Of a stretch of DNA of 64,000 nucleotides, positions 20,276 through 29,928 are shown in pieces (positions within the stretch are counted from its first letter, which is position 1; the number at the start of each line of letters is the position of its first letter). The DNA is from an uncultured Dyadobacter sp. (lineage in GTDB: Bacteria > Bacteroidota > Bacteroidia > Cytophagales > Spirosomataceae). The DNA lies in the NCBI RefSeq assembly GCF_946482605.1, contig NZ_CAMLSE010000028.1, positions 1 through 64,000 on the forward strand, given 5' to 3'. The notes below the pieces were generated by a model. The model was not told the DNA's origin. It saw nothing but the letters and a program-made list of their open reading frames with translations, and did no database searches. Made by a program: the position numbers and the translations under genes.

Positions 20276-22812
20276 GCGTCAGCCGTTTTGAGTAGTTCAA
20301 CTGCCTTTTCCGAGCTTTCGACCTGCTCACACACCCCACAATGGAAATCGTCCTCGCTCCATTGCATCGTACGGTAAAGCGCACTGAAACTATCGCGATC
20401 AAGGTGATAGAGCGTTCGCAATGCAGCTTCGGCGAGAGCCTCGACCGGTGAAGTTGCATTCGCGAGCAGAATGAATGTGGTTGCTTCCGAAGGATAGTCT
20501 TCCAGAGCACTGATCGCCAGCATTTTCGTCTTAAAGCCAAGCCTCGCAAAATCCTTATTAATCACATCGTGCAACCGGTCTTCCACGGAAAGCCGCTCCT
20601 GCGGAAAAGCATGGTGCAGTCTTTCGAGTTTATCCGATCCTGAAATGTCTTCAAAAAGCGGAATAACCTGTTTTTTATGCTCGGCAGGAATTGCCATGTT
20701 CAGTATTTCGAGCAGGTAGCTGCGGCTGTTCTCGCTCTTCGCCTGCATGGTGCCCTGAATGTAGTATAAACGCTTATCCTGGATCAGGATCGTGAGCATA
20801 TTGATCAGCCCGGCCATTGCTGCCCGGTACTCTTCCGTTAGCTCGTCGGCAAGCTGCGAATTGTAGAGCTTATGACTTCGGGACAAATCGCGTTGCGAGG
20901 CCAGAAGCCAGGTCATGAACCGGATTTGCAGTACCGCTTCCTGGACAATGGCCGGTCTTTCGTTCAACCGGGCGCCGTATCCGCGCGCGGCCAGCGCCCT
21001 GAAAACCTGGTGTCTCACTGCCAGGTCCGGATGATTGAGTTTCTGTCTCAACATCCGGAGCGACTCGTCACCTTCCATTTGCATTACTAATCCGACAATG
21101 GCGATCTGAACGTCTTCCCTGCCGCCCGACTTATCAAAATGGTCATTCAATGCAGGCAGGACACGTTCGCCTATATTCCGGATCGCTTCGGCCGCAGCAG
21201 TTTGGTAATCCGGCTGACTCAGGTTTTCAAAGAGATAGGGCCAAAGCTCCGGGTTTCCATTCATTCCCGACGCACGCAGCGCGGCATTCTTCTGGGCCGC
21301 ATCCTTTCCCTGCAGAAACGGGATCAGGTACCTGAATGCGAGGAACCGCTTCGACTGCCCCAGCATGTCGATGGCTTCCAAACGTTCTGTGGGAAGATCA
21401 CTGCCTGCTTTGGCAACGATCTCGTCAAATGAGAGCGGTTTCAGAGGTTTATCGTTTGCCTCCGGTGCTCCTGCCGTCGGCTTGGTGGGCAGGATTGTCG
21501 TGAACACATTTCCGAGATTGGTAAACAGGTTACCCAACGTCGTCTGGTATTCTGCCTGCATCCGGAACGATGCGTAGGTCCAGCCGATCAGGATCGCCAC
21601 AAATACGATCATGATTTCGAGTGGTTCACCCAGGCCTGCATACATGAGCGCAAGCAGGATCACCCCTGCGAGGATGTAGCCCGCGGGTTTCGCGTAGATC
21701 TCGACCCGATTCTGAAGTTCCTGACTTTCTCCTCTTTCCAATGGCTGGTACAAGATCTGAAAGGATGTGTCACTGAAAGATTTTTTAACTGAAATACAGA
21801 GAAAACGGCTCAGGAGTATGTAAAAAAACACGGAGTATTTCAACGAAATAAATAGAATGGCCAGCCCGAGCACCAGGATGAGCGCTACCGGTAGAATGAT
21901 AATTCCGGACACCAGGCCGAAAGTGCGGATCGCGAAACGGTAGAAAAAAACTTTTACCAGCAATTCGATAATCGAAGAAACCAGGAAAAATTGCCCCAGA
22001 AAAAGCGTGAGCTGCTCTTTCATGGGAAACTGGCGCTTCACTTCCACCGAAAAAATGAATTCACCAAAGTAGACGCCCAGAACCGGCAGCATACCCAGCA
22101 ACAGCACGAGCTGATGGTAGTTGTTTTTAAAATAACGTCCCTCTTCCTGGCTATCCTCCCCTGCAAGGTCGGCGTCCCTGTGTTGGCGAACGGCCAGTTG
22201 TTCCCGATAATTACGGATAATGGCTACCATAAAACCCAGCGAAATCAGAAGCGAGGCCATACTGAGGTACAGCAGCTCTTCCGTTTCCATGGCCTTAAAG
22301 CCCAGTAGCACATTCACCACCAGGTAGCTGGCAATGGATGCAACCACGTCGCCGGTCGCAATGAGGCTGAAAATACGCTTCGCCTGTTCGAGGTTGAAAA
22401 TCTTGGCCGAAGAATTCCAGAATGTGACATTGTTGACATAAACCGAAATCCGGTTCCAGATAAACATCGTCAATGCAACGCCCTTCCATTCGGTGATTTC
22501 ATAAGCGAAAAGCATGAGCCCCACGGAAATGAACTGAAAGACGATCAATGCGATGCATAAGCGGGAAAAATCGAAATGCCGCTGCAATCCTACGTTGATC
22601 TTACCGATCAGAAAAAGCAGCAGCCCTCCGCCGATGTAGGCAACCGGCAGCATCGATTTGGCATAATTGACAAGAAACAGCGCATTGGCCACAATGTAGA
22701 ACACGTAAATCGACACGCCGCTGAAAAAGGAATAGCAGAGCATCAGCAGCACGGGTTTTTCCTCGTCTGCTTTTACGTGTAATGCGGCGTAAACGGACTG
22801 TCTCGTTAGCAT
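20272..22812 (-). CDS. Nucleotide-transporter-like (NTT/MFS) membrane protein with C-terminal HEAT repeats
   Basis: An 846-residue protein. The first 430 residues form about 12 membrane helices resembling the ATP/ADP translocase (NTT, Npt1/Npt2) family, including a segment like that family's conserved stretch (LEQAKRIFSLIATGDVV). The rest is soluble and made of HEAT-like repeats (for example KNAALRASGMNGNPELWPY and RHQVFRALAARGYG). NTT carriers are best known from obligate intracellular bacteria and plastids; in free-living Bacteroidota the HEAT-fused forms probably have another job, perhaps nucleotide-linked sensing. Translation is coupled to the propeller sensor (ATGA overlap), so it likely acts in the same signalling pathway. 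The substrate is unproven; a generic MFS assignment is the alternative. Confidence 0.75.
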   Translation of the reverse strand: MLTRQSVYAALHVKADEEKPVLLMLCYSFFSGVSIYVFYIVANALFLVNYAKSMLPVAYIGGGLLLFLIGKINVGLQRHFDFSRLCIALIVFQFISVGLMLFAYEITEWKGVALTMFIWNRISVYVNNVTFWNSSAKIFNLEQAKRIFSLIATGDVVASIASYLVVNVLLGFKAMETEELLYLSMASLLISLGFMVAIIRNYREQLAVRQHRDADLAGEDSQEEGRYFKNNYHQLVLLLGMLPVLGVYFGEFIFSVEVKRQFPMKEQLTLFLGQFFLVSSIIELLVKVFFYRFAIRTFGLVSGIIILPVALILVLGLAILFISLKYSVFFYILLSRFLCISVKKSFSDTSFQILYQPLERGESQELQNRVEIYAKPAGYILAGVILLALMYAGLGEPLEIMIVFVAILIGWTYASFRMQAEYQTTLGNLFTNLGNVFTTILPTKPTAGAPEANDKPLKPLSFDEIVAKAGSDLPTERLEAIDMLGQSKRFLAFRYLIPFLQGKDAAQKNAALRASGMNGNPELWPYLFENLSQPDYQTAAAEAIRNIGERVLPALNDHFDKSGGREDVQIAIVGLVMQMEGDESLRMLRQKLNHPDLAVRHQVFRALAARGYGARLNERPAIVQEAVLQIRFMTWLLASQRDLSRSHKLYNSQLADELTEEYRAAMAGLINMLTILIQDKRLYYIQGTMQAKSENSRSYLLEILNMAIPAEHKKQVIPLFEDISGSDKLERLHHAFPQERLSVEDRLHDVINKDFARLGFKTKMLAISALEDYPSEATTFILLANATSPVEALAEAALRTLYHLDRDSFSALYRTMQWSEDDFHCGVCEQVESSEKAVELLKTADA

Positions 22813-22813
22813 A

Positions 22814-23668
22814 TCAGTCGTTGCTCAATGGTTTCCTGGCGAGATAAACGCCTTGTTTGAAAAAAAGGCTGACATTATCGTCTTCAAAAGTGAACCCGGT
22901 CTTTTCCGAAAAGCCATTCTCCTGGTCGCCGATGAGGTCGATCAGGTAGGCGTTCAATTCACGCAGCTTGGCCCAGTCTCCCTGTAATTCCGAATAGAGC
23001 CGATACTTGCTGTTGAAATTGTAGGTAAACGCCCTCGCAAGCCGGAAGTTCTCGAAACGGGCATTTTCCAGCAGGTAAAAGAAGGCCTCCTGGGTAATGA
23101 AATTCCGGTTGGCGACCAGCGATTCGTAGCCCGCCAGCCGATCCTTTTTCCTGAACATGTTGCGGTAGAACTGCACGGTACTGTCGTCCAGGATCGTCTG
23201 CCAGAGCAGGAATGTGCCTCCCGGTTTCAGTATCCGGTAAATCTCATTGATCATCCTGACCTGATCCGACGGCGGGAGTTCGTGCAATACCATCTTTGTA
23301 ACGATCGTATCGAAATGGTTATCAGGATAATCCATGGCTGCGGCCGAGTTTTGCCGGAAGTCGGTGAAATGCGTTTCTCCAAGCAATTGCAGCAGCTGGC
23401 CTACCTCCGCCCGTGCGCGGTCCAGCTGGATGGCGCTGTATTCGAGCAGGTAATATGCCACATCCAGCGTGGGATGCCGGCTAATCAGCGCCTGGGTAAC
23501 AGGACCATATCCTGCACCGCAGTCAAGAATACGTTGCCCGTCCTTCGGCTCAACGAGTTTGACCAGTTCATCGAACATTTCGTCACTAAAATTCGTCACG
23601 GTCTCGTACCGTATCACTCTGTCATCGTAGGAGTTTTTCATTATTATCGGGTTTACCATGGGGATCAT
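22814..23668 (-). CDS. Class I SAM-dependent methyltransferase
   Basis: A 284-residue protein with a Rossmann-type methyltransferase core: motif I ILDCGAGYGPVTQAL, an acidic end of strand 2, HFDTIVTKMVLHELPP (motif IV region) and LKPGGTFLLW (post-motif). It looks like the UbiE/small-molecule group, but the acceptor cannot be told. Three ATG codons lie close together at the start; the first (23668) overlaps the TGA of the TonB receptor gene as ATGA, which favours it. The stop is 1 bp before the transporter-HEAT gene. Its tight place between a TonB receptor and a signalling transporter suggests it modifies a ligand or product handled by this locus. Confidence 0.9.
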   Translation of the reverse strand: MIPMVNPIIMKNSYDDRVIRYETVTNFSDEMFDELVKLVEPKDGQRILDCGAGYGPVTQALISRHPTLDVAYYLLEYSAIQLDRARAEVGQLLQLLGETHFTDFRQNSAAAMDYPDNHFDTIVTKMVLHELPPSDQVRMINEIYRILKPGGTFLLWQTILDDSTVQFYRNMFRKKDRLAGYESLVANRNFITQEAFFYLLENARFENFRLARAFTYNFNSKYRLYSELQGDWAKLRELNAYLIDLIGDQENGFSEKTGFTFEDDNVSLFFKQGVYLARKPLSND

Positions 23669-26334
23669 AGGTTAATCATTAAGCGTAACATGGCGTTGAA
23701 GCCTTTTTGCGGCGTACGGTAAGCCTGATCGGCCCCATTCGCGCTGCGGATGCCGGGATCGGAATACTGTTCGTTCAGGATGTTATTGAGGATTGCCTGT
23801 AATTGGAATGCATTGTTGATTTTGTAGGTGATGGCCGCATTCACCAGTTTGTAGGATGGAAAAACACCGCCCGGTTGGGGATTCTGCGGCACCGAAGTTC
23901 CGGGTCCGACCCGCCTGCTCCCCACATAATTGAACCGGAGGTTTACATTGAGCTTCTCATTTTTCAGAAAAACCCCGTTCAGCCCAACATTGAAATGGTG
24001 ACGCGCAATGTCTCCGACAATGAGCTTTTTATTCGTCACCACGTCGGAAGTAATGGTACCGGCGATAGAATCCTTTTTGGCGTTGGTAAATGTATAATTG
24101 CTCCAAATGCTCAGTGTCCGGGTAATTTTGTAATCCAGCACGGCCTGCACACCACCTACGTACGATTTGCCCGTGTTGTTCTTCTGCAAAGTGGTGGTGT
24201 TATTGTAGGGCACCGCTATTTCCTCGATAATGCCTTTGTAGATCGCGTAGTACCCGCTCACGTCCAGCCGCGCTCCTTTCACGGGTGAGAAATTGAACGA
24301 CAGTTCGTAATTATTCACCTGCTCCGGTTTCAAACCGGGATTAGCTACCAGGCGTGTGGGGGCCGAAGTGGAATAACGGTCCCGGCTGGAAGCGTCCTGG
24401 AATGCCTGCGCATAAATGGCCTTCACGACAAACTTCCCCGGCGCGTACACGATCGCTACCCGCGGATTGAACTGGTTGCCGTATCCACCGGTAGTACGAA
24501 TGCGATTATGGTCGAAGCGGCCACCCAGTGTAAAACGCAATGCCTCACTGGCGACATAAGTGCCCTGCGCATACGCACCGATGTTGTAATGCTCGAACAG
24601 GTTGCCGCCGGGTACATTGTCGAAATCACTCCTTCCGTTCTCGGTCGCGCTTACATAGTAATCGTCAACGAGCGTCGAGTCGATGGTGATCTTTTTATAG
24701 TCCCCCTGGATCAGGCTGTTACGAACTTCGAGACCTCCTACGATGTCCAGTCTTGTGGATGGTGTGTAGAGAATTTTGAGTTCATCCCGAAACTGCTGGG
24801 ACTCCTGGTAGTAGAACTGGGTCCGCCAGAAAGGCGCCCTGCTTTTGATCAGGTCACTGCCTGTCAGCGCTTTATTGGAATAATTACGAACAGTAACGAT
24901 CCGGGACTGGTCGTTGATCTGCGTGGTACGGAACTGGGCGGTGTTGATTATGGCCAGCTTGTCCTGGATGATTTCCTTTTCATAAATGGCGTAGTACAAC
25001 GACTGCCTTGGCTGCCAGATGTTCCCGTTATCGGCCCCTGCACGGATATTGTCGTTCGCGTAGGTAATGGAACCCTGCACGCTCTGCCAGTTCTGGAAAC
25101 CCAGCGTAAAGTCGCTTACTTTCAGGCTTCCTTTGATATAATATTGTTCCAAACGGTTGGAGTAGCCGATGGGGCTGCCGTTGAGATTGCCCTTCAAAGC
25201 CCCTTTGTCCAGCTCACGTGCCTTGGCAGCGCCCTGATCGGTCAGATTAGCGGCAGTAACCGTCCCGCCGGCATCTTTTACGACGTTGTACAGGGCATTG
25301 CCATTCCCGATCTGGTTATTGTTTACAAAACTGGCGGCAGCGGCTCCGGAATAACTCATCAGTTTACTGTAATCGATCGCATCGTAGTCGGCCGGGTCAA
25401 AATCGTATTCCTGGTATTTGGACAGGTCCTGTTCTTTGGAATAGTAGGCGCGACCGGTGAGCGAAAACAGCACGTTCTTCATCCGCGCGGCGGTGGTAAG
25501 ATCGGCGTACCGGGTTTGGTAGCTGCCATAGCCCATATCGGCACGCAGACCGAAATTCCTGTTGTTTTTGATCACCTCGTAGGGTTGCTTGGTAATGACA
25601 TTCACAACGCCGAGAAATGCATTAGCCCCGTACATGGTCGACGCCGGGCCATACACGATTTCGATCCGGCTTACATTGGTGACCGGAAACTGCCGGTTCC
25701 AATAGACAAAATTGCCCCAGAAGTCATTCTCCTCGATGCCGTTTACCATAAAGAGCGTCCGGTCGGTGTTGCCGGACCGGTAGCCGCGCTGGTAAATGTT
25801 GGAATAAGTAGAACCATAAGTACGGGAAACATCAAAACCGGGGAGGTCATTGAAAAGCGCTTCCAGATCGATGTAGCCCCGCTGCGCGATCTCTTCGCCG
25901 GTCAGCACCAGTACGGTCGCCGGAGCTTTGTTGATGTCTTCCAGTTTTTTGGACACCGAACTTACCTGAATAACGCGGTCGGTGGCATTTTTGAGGAGGT
26001 TTACAATGCGGGCAAATTTGGTAGAAACCGACAGGTCTCCCTCTGCCTCATACGACGGGTTCAGCAAGAGCATTTCCCTGATCGCCCTGGTACCGCTTTC
26101 GAGCGAGTCCATGGCGAGGTAAGTCTGCGCTATGAGCTTGTAGGCCACCGCCTTTTCATTATTGGAAAAGCCGTTTTCGATACAAGGGTTGAGCAAAGTG
26201 AAGACGTCCGTAAAATTACCGTTTCCATACCGCTTCTGTGCCTCCCCGATCTTGAACGCCCCGCAATCCTGTGCACAAAGGCGCTGAGGAAGGCAGGCAA
26301 CCGAAAACAACAATATGTACACGTATCTTTTCAT
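23665..26334 (-). CDS. TonB-dependent outer-membrane receptor with TPR-like N-terminal domain
   Basis: An 889-residue receptor from the chosen ATG at 26334, which begins a proper signal peptide (MKRYVYILLFSVACLPQRLCAQ). An upstream in-frame ATG at 26403 would add 23 residues before the signal and overlap the previous gene, so it was not used. Residues about 24-115 are helical and TPR-like (KAVAYKLIAQTYLAMDSLES), where most Bacteroidota receptors have a carboxypeptidase-regulatory-like domain. A plug follows (PATVLVLTGEEIAQRGYIDL), then a 22-strand-type barrel with the usual C-terminal strand ending in L. No SusD partner is adjacent. The gene ends in a 4 bp overlap with the methyltransferase. 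The ligand is unknown; energy-driven uptake or signal transduction across the outer membrane is expected. Confidence 0.92.
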   Translation of the reverse strand: MKRYVYILLFSVACLPQRLCAQDCGAFKIGEAQKRYGNGNFTDVFTLLNPCIENGFSNNEKAVAYKLIAQTYLAMDSLESGTRAIREMLLLNPSYEAEGDLSVSTKFARIVNLLKNATDRVIQVSSVSKKLEDINKAPATVLVLTGEEIAQRGYIDLEALFNDLPGFDVSRTYGSTYSNIYQRGYRSGNTDRTLFMVNGIEENDFWGNFVYWNRQFPVTNVSRIEIVYGPASTMYGANAFLGVVNVITKQPYEVIKNNRNFGLRADMGYGSYQTRYADLTTAARMKNVLFSLTGRAYYSKEQDLSKYQEYDFDPADYDAIDYSKLMSYSGAAAASFVNNNQIGNGNALYNVVKDAGGTVTAANLTDQGAAKARELDKGALKGNLNGSPIGYSNRLEQYYIKGSLKVSDFTLGFQNWQSVQGSITYANDNIRAGADNGNIWQPRQSLYYAIYEKEIIQDKLAIINTAQFRTTQINDQSRIVTVRNYSNKALTGSDLIKSRAPFWRTQFYYQESQQFRDELKILYTPSTRLDIVGGLEVRNSLIQGDYKKITIDSTLVDDYYVSATENGRSDFDNVPGGNLFEHYNIGAYAQGTYVASEALRFTLGGRFDHNRIRTTGGYGNQFNPRVAIVYAPGKFVVKAIYAQAFQDASSRDRYSTSAPTRLVANPGLKPEQVNNYELSFNFSPVKGARLDVSGYYAIYKGIIEEIAVPYNNTTTLQKNNTGKSYVGGVQAVLDYKITRTLSIWSNYTFTNAKKDSIAGTITSDVVTNKKLIVGDIARHHFNVGLNGVFLKNEKLNVNLRFNYVGSRRVGPGTSVPQNPQPGGVFPSYKLVNAAITYKINNAFQLQAILNNILNEQYSDPGIRSANGADQAYRTPQKGFNAMLRLMINL

Positions 26335-26351
26335 ACTAGCCGGATAACTGC

Positions 26352-29300
26352 CTATGGTATTATTTTCTGATAGCTCACGTCCTTGCCGATGTAGGTGTTC
26401 CATTCATCGGTTGTGAAATTCCGTTTTACATTCTGGATGATCCTGGCATACAGCTGGTCGGGATTAATGTCCCAGACACGAACCGATTTGTCCGCGCCGC
26501 AGGAGATCAGCCGGTTGCTGTCGGCGGTAAAGCACAGTCCCATTACCCAGTTGTCGTAGTCATGTATGACAATGGGCTGTTGTTGTAAAAGAATGTCCTT
26601 ATAATTCCACAAATGCACAGATCCGTCGAAGCTCGCGCTGGCCATCTGTTTTCCGTTGGGAGAGAAGATAATGCTGTTGACCGTGGAAGTATGGCGCCCG
26701 GTAATGGCATATCCCCTCCCGCTGATCGCATTATGAACGAGGTTCCATGCGTGCAGTGAGCCGAAATTATTGCTTGTAATCAGCCGCTTACCGTCGGGAC
26801 TGAATGCCAGAGCCCCTACCTGAGTCCCAAGTTCGGCAAAGGTATAGATGACAGGCGCTTTTTTGAGGTTATCAAGATCGAAGGCCAGTAACCGGCCGTT
26901 GGTGGAACCGCACATGAGTACTTTGTTATCCGGACTGGCTTTCGCGGAAAGGATCGGCAGTCCAGAACGGATATGTTCCAGGGAATCCAGTGAACGTTCG
27001 GTGATCTTCCAGGTCCGGATCACCCCGTCGGCACTAACCGATATCAGCCCCTTGCCGGCGTAGGCAAGCGTGTGAATGGGGGCCTTGTGCGCGCGGATGG
27101 TTTCGGGCAATGCATTACCGATCTGGTAGCGCCATTGGAAGATCGCGCCCTGGTCCGAACCGGCCAGGACACTCACCCCGTCGTTTGTAAATAACGCCGA
27201 GCGGATATCCTGCCTCGTACCCCTGGGCAGCTCGAAGCTCTGAGGTCGCTGTGTCAGATCGTTAATATTCCAGATTTTGAGCGTGCCATCGTCGCTTCCC
27301 GATGCCAGCCTGGTGTGTCCCGGGTTGATGTCCAGCGTGCGAACTGCATCGCTGTGTCGCCGAAGCACCGTTTTGGCATCAGCTGCTTTGGCTAATGCAT
27401 TGAAAATATCCGGTGAATCCTTATCATTGAACTTGTAGGCCTGTAATGCGAGCAACGCCGCAAGGTCGTCCCTGCTGTCCGGCATCTGGAACGATTGAAT
27501 GGCGATCGACCGTGCTATGGCGATTAATCTGAGTTGTTTTTCCTGTTGCGTTGCAGCGTCCGCCTTTTTACGCGCCTGCTCAGCGACGCCCAGTAATGTG
27601 TCGCCGCGTAACTTTTCTTTTTGGATGGCCTGCCTGCCCAGCTCAGCCCGTTGCTCCGCCTCGCGTGCAGCCAATTCGCTCCTCCTGGCACGTTGTTGCT
27701 GCTCTACGGCCACGTTCTGTGCAATGCGGGCAGCTCTTTCGCTTGCTCTGGCTTTTTCCTCCTGCCGCTCGGCATTTTCTTTTTGCAACCGGGTGAGCTC
27801 GCGTTGCTGTTCGGCGATCTCCTGCTGCTGCTGCGCGATCCGGCTTTGTACCAATGCTTTTTGGGACTGTTCCTCGGCACGCTTTTTCTCGGCCTGCGCG
27901 GTCTGTCCTTTCACATCGGATTCCCGCAACGCCTGGCGCGTTTCGGCCTGAAGATAGGTCAGGTATAATACCGCCACGGTAGCGACCATGCCCACGCCTA
28001 CTCCCAGCATCGCGAAAACCCTGCTTTGGCGCAATACTCTTTTCTGTCTTTCCTCCTCGTTTTTCAGCTCCGATTCGTGTTGCTTCCGGCTGTAATCGAG
28101 GTAATTGATGGCCCTTTCGAAATACGGGTCGTAACGTCTGGCCCATTCTCTGTTCGGCTGATTGTCCTTTTGCCATTTCAAACCCAGCTGCAATTCCGGG
28201 TTCACCCACAAACCCGCCTTGCCGTCCTGGTACATCAGTGCATTCGCGCTAAGCTGCTTATATAGTTTCGCAGATCTCATTTCTTCCCCGATCCATCGAC
28301 CCAGACGCACCCAAAGCACCATAATGCGCTCTACCGTGAGATCAATAATGGAGTCCGGTGTGAGCGTTACTCCCGGATTAGGGCTGAGAAAAGAAACACC
28401 TTTTGCTCTGAATGCCTGTATGACGTCGATGAGCTGGTAGTCTGCGACCCCGGTGATCCTGACAATTTCACTGAGCGCAATGGGATGGAGCTCCGGCGTG
28501 TCGCTCGGGCCGGAAACGACCAGCGCTTTGAAGAGCTTTTCCGCCGCCAATTTCCGGCGGTCATCCAGCTTTTGGTTAAATATCTCCTCGGCATGAATGG
28601 TAATGGCATTTTTCATCGTACCGATGGCCTCATAGTCCGAGATGGTGATCAGCGCAGGATCGGAGGGCGCAGTCATCCATTTGTCCCAGGTACGGAGCAA
28701 AGCATGCTGCAAAATGGGCAGAGCGTCAGGACTTGTGCTGATTTCCTGTAAAAGCAAGGCTGTTAGCTCGGGTGCAATGACGCCGCCCGTTACTTCAATG
28801 GGTTTGACAATTACTTCCCTGATCTCTTCCGTTGTCATTTTCGGAAGCAGGTAATAGCCGGTATTGATCGCTTCTGTGAGCCCTTTGAATTCCGTGCAAT
28901 TGTCGAGATAATCGGAACGCATGGTGATCGCTGCATAACAATCGCTTTCCCGTCCCTGGATAAGTTCCAGGATCAGCGCTATAAAAAGCGCTGTTTCGGT
29001 GCGCGCCTCGGTCAATGTGTGGCGGGCCAGGTCATACCGGAATATCTCCTCAAACTGGTCGATCACCAACAACAGCCTCCCTCCCCCCAATGCAGGGAGC
29101 AGCTCCATGATGGTGGCACGCATTCCCTCAGCCGTCATTTCATCCTCGTTCAGCCCAGCTGCGACACCCGTTCCGAACTTCTTCCGTAACTGCATTTTAA
29201 ATGCGGCCAGGAGGTTCCTTACCGGATGCGCACCCGGCTTGAAAAGTACAACGTTCCAATCGGGCTGCCCGCTGCCGGCCGCTTCCAGAGAAGGGATCAG

Positions 29301-29486
29301 CCCGGCTTTAATGAGTGATGACTTGCCGCTGCCGGACGAGCCGATCAATGCCAGAAACCTGCCTTCCAGGAGTTTGTTTTTCAACTCCCGGATATGCAGG
29401 TCCCTGCCGAAAAACAGCGTACTGTCTTCGTACTCGTAACTTCTTAATCCTGGAAATGGGTTGGAAAGGTTAATGGACGGGGCCAT
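26352..29486 (-). CDS. nSTAND1 NTPase - transmembrane - coiled coil - WD40 protein
   Basis: A 1044-residue protein. Residues about 8-400 are a novel-STAND (nSTAND1-type) NTPase with the family start NPFPGLRSYEYEDSTLFFGR, Walker A GSSGSGKS (49-56) and Walker B LLLVIDQFEE (138-147). A single hydrophobic helix (490-512) is followed by a long alanine/glutamate/arginine/glutamine-rich coiled coil (about 515-660). The C-terminal 340 residues are WD40 repeats (TLDINPGHTRLASGSDDGTL, AFSPDGKRLITS, IFSPNGKQMASASFDGSVHL and others, about seven blades). STAND NTPases are switches that oligomerise on ligand binding, used in signalling and in phage defence. Here the neighbours are partner-switching regulators (RsbW-like gene 5 bp downstream of its start side), which favours signalling. 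Confidence 0.92.
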   Translation of the reverse strand: MAPSINLSNPFPGLRSYEYEDSTLFFGRDLHIRELKNKLLEGRFLALIGSSGSGKSSLIKAGLIPSLEAAGSGQPDWNVVLFKPGAHPVRNLLAAFKMQLRKKFGTGVAAGLNEDEMTAEGMRATIMELLPALGGGRLLLVIDQFEEIFRYDLARHTLTEARTETALFIALILELIQGRESDCYAAITMRSDYLDNCTEFKGLTEAINTGYYLLPKMTTEEIREVIVKPIEVTGGVIAPELTALLLQEISTSPDALPILQHALLRTWDKWMTAPSDPALITISDYEAIGTMKNAITIHAEEIFNQKLDDRRKLAAEKLFKALVVSGPSDTPELHPIALSEIVRITGVADYQLIDVIQAFRAKGVSFLSPNPGVTLTPDSIIDLTVERIMVLWVRLGRWIGEEMRSAKLYKQLSANALMYQDGKAGLWVNPELQLGLKWQKDNQPNREWARRYDPYFERAINYLDYSRKQHESELKNEEERQKRVLRQSRVFAMLGVGVGMVATVAVLYLTYLQAETRQALRESDVKGQTAQAEKKRAEEQSQKALVQSRIAQQQQEIAEQQRELTRLQKENAERQEEKARASERAARIAQNVAVEQQQRARRSELAAREAEQRAELGRQAIQKEKLRGDTLLGVAEQARKKADAATQQEKQLRLIAIARSIAIQSFQMPDSRDDLAALLALQAYKFNDKDSPDIFNALAKAADAKTVLRRHSDAVRTLDINPGHTRLASGSDDGTLKIWNINDLTQRPQSFELPRGTRQDIRSALFTNDGVSVLAGSDQGAIFQWRYQIGNALPETIRAHKAPIHTLAYAGKGLISVSADGVIRTWKITERSLDSLEHIRSGLPILSAKASPDNKVLMCGSTNGRLLAFDLDNLKKAPVIYTFAELGTQVGALAFSPDGKRLITSNNFGSLHAWNLVHNAISGRGYAITGRHTSTVNSIIFSPNGKQMASASFDGSVHLWNYKDILLQQQPIVIHDYDNWVMGLCFTADSNRLISCGADKSVRVWDINPDQLYARIIQNVKRNFTTDEWNTYIGKDVSYQKIIP

Positions 29487-29491
29487 GCTTT

Positions 29492-29920
29492 TCAGCTACC
29501 GGTTATCTTCATGACAAACTTGTTGCGGTTCTTTTCACCGGCATACTCGTAGGAAAATTCATCTACCCCATTCACAGTAAGAAAAATGCCTAACCCACCG
29601 ATTTCCCTGTCTTCCAGGTCGGTTGCCAGGTATTCCGCGTCAGGCAATTTCCTCGAAAGCGGATCGAAGGGTTTGGCCACATCTTCCAGGATGACGATCA
29701 GTTCGCTGTCGGTAATCTCACCGAGTACTGTAAAATCCGCCACGATCCCTGCACGCTCATAGCCATACAGGATGATGTTGGTCGCAATTTCGTCCACGGC
29801 CAGGATCAGGCTATACGTCGGCTTTTTACCGAGTCCGGCCTGTACAGCAAGCGCACTGACGTATTCCCGGAGCGGGTCCAGTGAATCGACAACTCCGGGA
29901 AAACTTTTTGTTTCCATCAT
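29492..29920 (-). CDS. RsbW-like anti-sigma / serine-protein kinase (HATPase_c_2)
   Basis: A 142-residue GHKL ATPase of the RsbW/SpoIIAB type. It has the N-box AVDEIATNIILYGY, a G1-like DVAKPFDP and the lid region EIGGLGIFLTVNGVDEF. Members phosphorylate a serine on STAS antagonists and bind sigma factors or other targets. The adjoining STAS gene lies 8 bp upstream and the nSTAND gene 5 bp downstream, so it sits in the middle of a partner-switching operon whose phosphatase is the receiver-PP2C protein at the end of the block. No sigma factor gene is in the window, so the final target is unknown. Confidence 0.92.
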   Translation of the reverse strand: MMETKSFPGVVDSLDPLREYVSALAVQAGLGKKPTYSLILAVDEIATNIILYGYERAGIVADFTVLGEITDSELIVILEDVAKPFDPLSRKLPDAEYLATDLEDREIGGLGIFLTVNGVDEFSYEYAGEKNRNKFVMKITGS

Positions 29921-29928
29921 GCTGGATG

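Noticed and set aside
24508..26370. Long open frame on the plus strand (620 codons) opposite the TonB receptor
   Set aside because: It is antisense to a well-supported receptor gene with clear signal peptide and barrel features. Its translation resembles no family, and such frames are common opposite genes of this base composition.
26334..26403. Longer start for the TonB receptor
   Set aside because: The extension precedes a perfect signal peptide and would overlap the upstream nSTAND gene.
26352..29486. nSTAND-WD40 gene considered as an antiphage defence system
   Set aside because: The neighbours are partner-switching regulators and a TonB receptor, with no nuclease, protease or other effector domain in the protein; kept as a signalling protein.
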